NCBI GenBank assembly: GCA_036004405.1
Contig: DASYRM010000073.1
Location: forward strand, 10,513-74,512
Length of the DNA: 64,000 bases
Reading direction: 5' to 3'
Origin: DASYRM01 sp036004405
GTDB taxonomy: Bacteria; Acidobacteriota; Vicinamibacteria; Vicinamibacterales; UBA2999
The notes under the pieces are model-generated. The model was not told the DNA's origin. It searched no databases and was given only the letters and a program-made list of their open reading frames with translations. Below, in pieces: positions 60,297-64,000 of this stretch. Each line of letters begins with the position of its first letter. Position 1 is the stretch's first letter. The position numbers and the translations under genes were made by a program.

Positions 60297-62036
60297 TCAC
60301 CGCGAAGGCGGGAGCCCCATCCGCGCCAGCACGGCGTCGAACCGGGCGTCCCCGCGCAGCGACGCAAATCGGGGATCGACGCGGACGCCGGCCAGGTCCA
60401 CCGCCCGAGTGTCGACGCCTCGCTCGAGGGTCGCCCACACCCGCTCGGTCTGTTCGAGCCCCAGATACGCGACGGCAAACTGCAGCGGCGAGATGTAGAC
60501 GTCGCGCGATGCGGCCTCGAGGCGCGCCAGCACGTCGCACGCCCCGGCGCGCCGCCCGTCGACAGCAAGCGCATGAACCAGCGAGCCGAGCTCGTTGGTG
60601 GAGACAAAAGCTGCTGCAGCCTCGCCGGGCCGCCCGGAGCTGGCGTGCACGACCGCTCGATCGCGGAGCCCGAAGAAGTTGTGGGGGTCGAGCTCGAGCA
60701 CAGAATCGAATTCGTGCAGCCCCTCATCGGCATCGCCGTTCATGCACAGCGCCCACGCCAGCGCGGCGCGCGCGCGGAGGCTGAGGGGGTCGAGGGCCAC
60801 GCCGCGGCGAGTGGCGGCAAGGCTCTCGTCGAACCGCCCTTCGATCTCGAGCGCCTTGCCATACCACAGGAACGCCGTGCTGTAGTTCGGGTTGACGGCA
60901 ATGGCGCGCTTGAAATGCTCCTCGCTGTCGCGCCAGCGCCATTCGTGGAACGCTTCGCACGCGCCGAGCGCCGTCAGCCCTTCGACCAGGGACGGATCGA
61001 TCGCGAGTGCGCGCGTCGCCGCGGCCCGCATGGCCGGGCTCGATTCGCCGGGGGGCACGAAGGCGAGATAGCCGAGAGGCCCGAGCGATTCCGCTTCGGC
61101 GGCATGCGCGAGCGCAAACTGCGGATCCAGGGCGAGCGCCTTCCGGTAGTACTCGACCGAGCGCAGCAACCCCTCACGCGTGCGGCTGCGCCAGAAGTAG
61201 CGCCCTTTGAGGTAGAGGTCGTAAGCGGTGGGATCGATGTCCCGCGCCCGTGCCAGCCTCGATTGCTCGTCGTCGGTAATGGCGGCGGCCACCGCGCGGG
61301 CGACGGCCGTGGCGATCTCGGACTGGATCACGAGCACGTCCTGCAGCTCGCGCTCCCATCGTCCGTTCCACACATGGCGGTCGGTGGCGCCCTCGACCAG
61401 CTGCACGCCGATGCGAACGCGGCCGCCGTCGCGGAGGACGGATCCGCCAATCAAGCCGTCGACGCGCAGCTCGCGCGCGATGGCCGGCAGCGGCATGCGG
61501 CTGTCCTTGTAGCGCACGATCGACTGGCGCGAGATCACGCGGAGCGCGCGGATGCCCGCAATCTGCGCGATCAGCGCCTCGGTCATCCCATCGCAGAAGT
61601 AGGTTTCGCGTTCGTCGCCGGACAGATTGGCGAGAGGAAGAACGGCCAGCGACGTGATGGCCGGCGGCGACGGAACGGGTCCACCGGCTGGCGGCGGCGC
61701 CTCGGGGGCTTCAACCGGCGCCCGGAAGCGGTATCCTCGGCGTCCCAACGTCTCCACGTACACGGGGTGTGCCGCCGAGTCGCCGAGTGCGCGCCGGACC
61801 TTGTTGACCGCGCTGTTCAGGCCGGTATCGAAATCGACGAAGGTGTCCGCAGGCCAGAGTCGCGCGCGCAGTTCGTCGCGCCCGACGACCTCGCCGGGGT
61901 ACTCGAGCAGCGCTTCGAGGATGCGGAACGGTTTCTCCTGGAGTCGGACGCGCCGGCCGTGCTTACGGATCTCACCTGCCGAGACGTCGACCTCGTAGGG
62001 GCCAAAGCGAATCTGCCGCCTGACGTGTGCCGCCAA
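60297..62036 (-). CDS. Winged-helix (OmpR/CadC-type) transcription regulator with TPR sensor region
   Basis: This 579-residue cytoplasmic protein has an N-terminal OmpR/PhoB-type DNA-binding domain at about 8-105 ('FGPYEVDVSAGEIRKHGRRVRLQEKPFRILEALLEYPGEVVGRDELRARLW', 'YVETLGRRGYRF'). Next comes a 'SLAVLPLANLSGDERETYFCDGMTEALIAQIAGI' domain typical of the adenylate-cyclase-associated TolB-like N-domain, then tetratricopeptide repeats to the end. No transmembrane helix is apparent. The start is TTG, with GGAG about 8 nt upstream; no in-frame ATG lies before the DNA-binding domain. It probably senses a ligand or protein partner through the TPR part and controls nearby genes, perhaps the TonB receptor upstream. 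Confidence 0.88.
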   Translation of the reverse strand: MAAHVRRQIRFGPYEVDVSAGEIRKHGRRVRLQEKPFRILEALLEYPGEVVGRDELRARLWPADTFVDFDTGLNSAVNKVRRALGDSAAHPVYVETLGRRGYRFRAPVEAPEAPPPAGGPVPSPPAITSLAVLPLANLSGDERETYFCDGMTEALIAQIAGIRALRVISRQSIVRYKDSRMPLPAIARELRVDGLIGGSVLRDGGRVRIGVQLVEGATDRHVWNGRWERELQDVLVIQSEIATAVARAVAAAITDDEQSRLARARDIDPTAYDLYLKGRYFWRSRTREGLLRSVEYYRKALALDPQFALAHAAEAESLGPLGYLAFVPPGESSPAMRAAATRALAIDPSLVEGLTALGACEAFHEWRWRDSEEHFKRAIAVNPNYSTAFLWYGKALEIEGRFDESLAATRRGVALDPLSLRARAALAWALCMNGDADEGLHEFDSVLELDPHNFFGLRDRAVVHASSGRPGEAAAAFVSTNELGSLVHALAVDGRRAGACDVLARLEAASRDVYISPLQFAVAYLGLEQTERVWATLERGVDTRAVDLAGVRVDPRFASLRGDARFDAVLARMGLPPSR

Positions 62037-62093
62037 AAGAACGCTCCGGGGCGCACGAGGATAGCACGCACTTTCAGGCTCTCACGATTGAGG

Positions 62094-62127
62094 GCCCGGC
62101 GCGAATCGCGTGGGATTCGCGCCGGGC
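62094..62127 (-). terminator. Perfect 14-bp hairpin after the TonB receptor gene
   Basis: Positions 62094-62107 pair without mismatch to 62114-62127 around a 6-nt loop, directly after the stop at 62134. No T-tract follows on the minus strand. Confidence 0.55.
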
Positions 62128-62133
62128 TTCGGA

Positions 62134-64000
62134 CTAGAAGTCGAACTGGATCGACAGGCGTACGAAGCGCGGGCTCAGAAGCCCGGTCGCCTGCCCCCAT
62201 TGCTCGACGACCGGCGTCGCGGGGTTGTCCGCGACGTCGTAGTTGTTCTGGAACGCCCGAATCGCGTCGCTGTTGAGCACGTTGTAGATATCGACGCCGA
62301 CGTTGACGCGCTTGCCGTTGAACCGGATGTTCTTTCCGAGCTTCAGGTCCACTTCGAAGTAACCCTTGCCGTAGAGCTCATTCGGGTTGAGCAGATTCAC
62401 AGTGTAGGTCGTTGCGGTGACGGTGTTACCCGTCACGGTAAAGCAGCCCGTCTGGCCAGCCGTGGCGCCGGCCGGGCACGGCTGCGTCGCCCGCGCGGTG
62501 CTGCTCGCCTCCCAGGTCACCTCGTCCTTGGTAACGGTGTGGTTCGCCATCCGCTCGACGCCCGGCTTCCACTGGAACACCGAGGCCACGAGCACGTCTG
62601 CGACCGGAATCGTGTAGGAGGTGCTGCCTCGGAGGTTGGTTTCCCACCGCGTGTACGGGTTGCACGCGGGCGTCACGCCGTCGTGCTGCTGGACGTTCGG
62701 GCCGTCGACCAGGGTCGTACCTACGAGATAGGTCGGGGAGGAGCAGAGGTCACGCACGGCACGGCCAGTGGTGGTGCCGCCGTTGATGCGCAGGCCGCGA
62801 AGCCCGAACCGCTCGGTACCGCGCCACGTGAAGTTGGTGTCGACGCCGTTCCAGGAGTACTTCAGCGCCGGCAAGATCGTCACCGCAGACGGCCGCCCGA
62901 CCGGCAGCGCCGCATTCGGGTTGGAGAGCCCACGAATCACGTAGCCGCCGCCGCCAGGCAGGTCGGGATTGCGTGGCGCCGTGACGCTGAAGAAGCCGTA
63001 GTCCGGGTTCGTGAACTTCAAGTAGTTGTCCTGGCACGTCTGCAGGTCCTGAGCACCGTTGAATCGATCGCAGCCGATCCCGAGCTGATCGGTGGTGGTC
63101 AGCCTCGAATAACTCGTCCGGTTGTATGTCACCTCGGCCGAGAGGCGCGGCAGCAGCTCGTGCTGGATGCCGAGGCCGAACTGCCATTCGGAGCGGCGCT
63201 TCCCCCATCCGTCGAGCAGCGTCTCGCCGTATTTGTTGCAGTAGGCGAGCACGTCGGCCGGGATGCCGTTTTCCGAGCGTCCGCACTGCGTCGTGCCGAG
63301 GCCGAGCGGCGTGCCTGCCGCATCCAGGCTGAGCGGGTCGCGCCCATACCGCGTGGCGTCCTGATTGGCGACCGACGTCGGCCCGCCGCAGATGTCGCCG
63401 CCCGACGCACTGTTGTCCTGCGCGTTGAAGTTCAGCAGATCGCAGTCCACCCTGCGATCGCCGTCCACGTCGCTCCAGGTACGGAAGTACTCGTTGACGG
63501 CGCGCTGGGCCGGGTTGGCGTCGGCGTAGATGCCGCTGATCGACGCGCCCGACAGGTACTTGCCCATGTTCCACTTGATCGACGTCTTGCCGTTGCCGAA
63601 CGCGTCCCAGGTCACCGCCCATCGCGGCGTGACGTCGTGGTAGGAGACGCCGTCGGTTTTGGGCGTGCAGTACGCCTTCTGTCCGGCGTATGCCCCGCCC
63701 ACCTGCACCGGCACGTAGGGCTCGGTCCCGCCGTCGTTGATGCACGAGGAGGGGTAGTTGCTGTACGCGTGGTCGTAGCGGACACCGCCGCTGAACGTGA
63801 ACCGCTTCAACGTCCACCGGTCCTGCGCGTAGAAGCCGGTGTAGCCCACGCGGTTGTCGATCGTGGACAAGCCGGTATTGATGTTCACTCGCGTGGGCAC
63901 GGGCCGCATCGCCTGGTTGAACGGATCCTCCGGGGGAGAGAGGCCCGTGTTGCCGCAGGTCGACGCCGCGGGGTTCGCCGCGTTGTAGCAGCCCGCCGCC
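62134..64000 (-). CDS. TonB-dependent outer-membrane receptor, C-terminal part (5' end outside window)
   Basis: The frame stays open to the window edge, so the first 91 bases beyond the first in-window Met are also coding ('GCYNAANPAASTCGNTGLSPPEDPFNQAM'). About 620 residues of beta-barrel are visible, with 'VGYTGFYAQDRWTLKRFTFSGGVRYDHAY', 'GKYLSGASISGIYADANPAQRAVNEYFRTW', 'DIYNVLNSDAI' and a C-terminal strand ending in Phe. It belongs to the same receptor group as the fragment at 1-1586 and is more distant from the Oar-like receptor at 37430. The substrate is unknown. A perfect hairpin follows the stop. Confidence 0.88.
   Translation of the reverse strand, partial: AAGCYNAANPAASTCGNTGLSPPEDPFNQAMRPVPTRVNINTGLSTIDNRVGYTGFYAQDRWTLKRFTFSGGVRYDHAYSNYPSSCINDGGTEPYVPVQVGGAYAGQKAYCTPKTDGVSYHDVTPRWAVTWDAFGNGKTSIKWNMGKYLSGASISGIYADANPAQRAVNEYFRTWSDVDGDRRVDCDLLNFNAQDNSASGGDICGGPTSVANQDATRYGRDPLSLDAAGTPLGLGTTQCGRSENGIPADVLAYCNKYGETLLDGWGKRRSEWQFGLGIQHELLPRLSAEVTYNRTSYSRLTTTDQLGIGCDRFNGAQDLQTCQDNYLKFTNPDYGFFSVTAPRNPDLPGGGGYVIRGLSNPNAALPVGRPSAVTILPALKYSWNGVDTNFTWRGTERFGLRGLRINGGTTTGRAVRDLCSSPTYLVGTTLVDGPNVQQHDGVTPACNPYTRWETNLRGSTSYTIPVADVLVASVFQWKPGVERMANHTVTKDEVTWEASSTARATQPCPAGATAGQTGCFTVTGNTVTATTYTVNLLNPNELYGKGYFEVDLKLGKNIRFNGKRVNVGVDIYNVLNSDAIRAFQNNYDVADNPATPVVEQWGQATGLLSPRFVRLSIQFDF

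Overview
The window is about 64 kb of GC-rich DNA with bacterial gene organisation. No rRNA, tRNA, CRISPR array, phage module or transposase was seen. The gene content points to an Acidobacteriota member, probably of the Vicinamibacteria type. The pointers are Oar-like TonB receptors with a carboxypeptidase-regulatory domain, an ADOP-type ABC permease, four members of a secreted family carrying a G-x-W-x-G-[DE]-T-L-V motif, a DUF6152 protein, a winged-helix/TPR regulator, and many exported or Tat-exported enzymes. This is an inference from gene families; no 16S gene is present.

Layout. Bases 1-1586 hold the end of a TonB receptor. Next come an acyl-CoA-dehydrogenase-like flavoenzyme, a PHB-depolymerase-like esterase, a tandem pair of large secreted paralogs (3722-7878), a secreted WEGDTL protein with an acetamidase/formamidase, a cupin, an alpha/beta hydrolase, a secreted tyrosine-type phosphatase and a PQQ sugar-dehydrogenase-like protein. 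From 13.8 to 19.6 kb lie a protein with an LPxTA-like C-terminus, an APC permease, 3-methyladenine glycosylase I and a TPR metallopeptidase. From 19.7 to 23.3 kb is an exported operon: FMN oxidase with a CxxCH motif, amidohydrolase and solute-binding protein. An M16 peptidase pair follows, then an FAD oxidoreductase, then a divergent pair made of a TIMP/NTR-like protein and a metzincin-like protease. From 30 to 37 kb are two more secreted proteins and a minus-strand run of esterases, a crotonase-fold protein and a CoA transferase. A full Oar-like TonB receptor occupies 37430-40897 and ends at a strong hairpin. From 40965 to 48216 is a tightly coupled six-gene cluster (methyltransferase, GT2, Gfo/Idh/MocA, TIM-barrel protein, AsnB, alpha/alpha-toroid protein) that looks like glycan biosynthesis or amidation, and it runs into a convergent polytopic membrane protein. 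The last part has a decayed ADOP permease, a second TPR metallopeptidase, a trypsin-like protease, a cold-shock protein, a Tat-exported ThDP enzyme followed by a cytochrome c, a decayed FG-GAP gene, a winged-helix/TPR regulator and the end of another TonB receptor.

Repeats and signals. Intergenic spaces carry two families of small hairpin repeats. In two places a unit of the second family sits exactly in the apical loop of the first. Stem changes are compensated, so structure rather than sequence appears to be maintained. Several genes have a TANNNT box 7-8 nt before the start codon, suggesting leaderless transcription; others have clear Shine-Dalgarno sequences. The features most worth follow-up are the nested hairpins, the TIMP/metalloprotease pair, the exported ThDP-enzyme/cytochrome pair, the CxxCH-bearing FMN oxidase operon and the AsnB glycan cluster.
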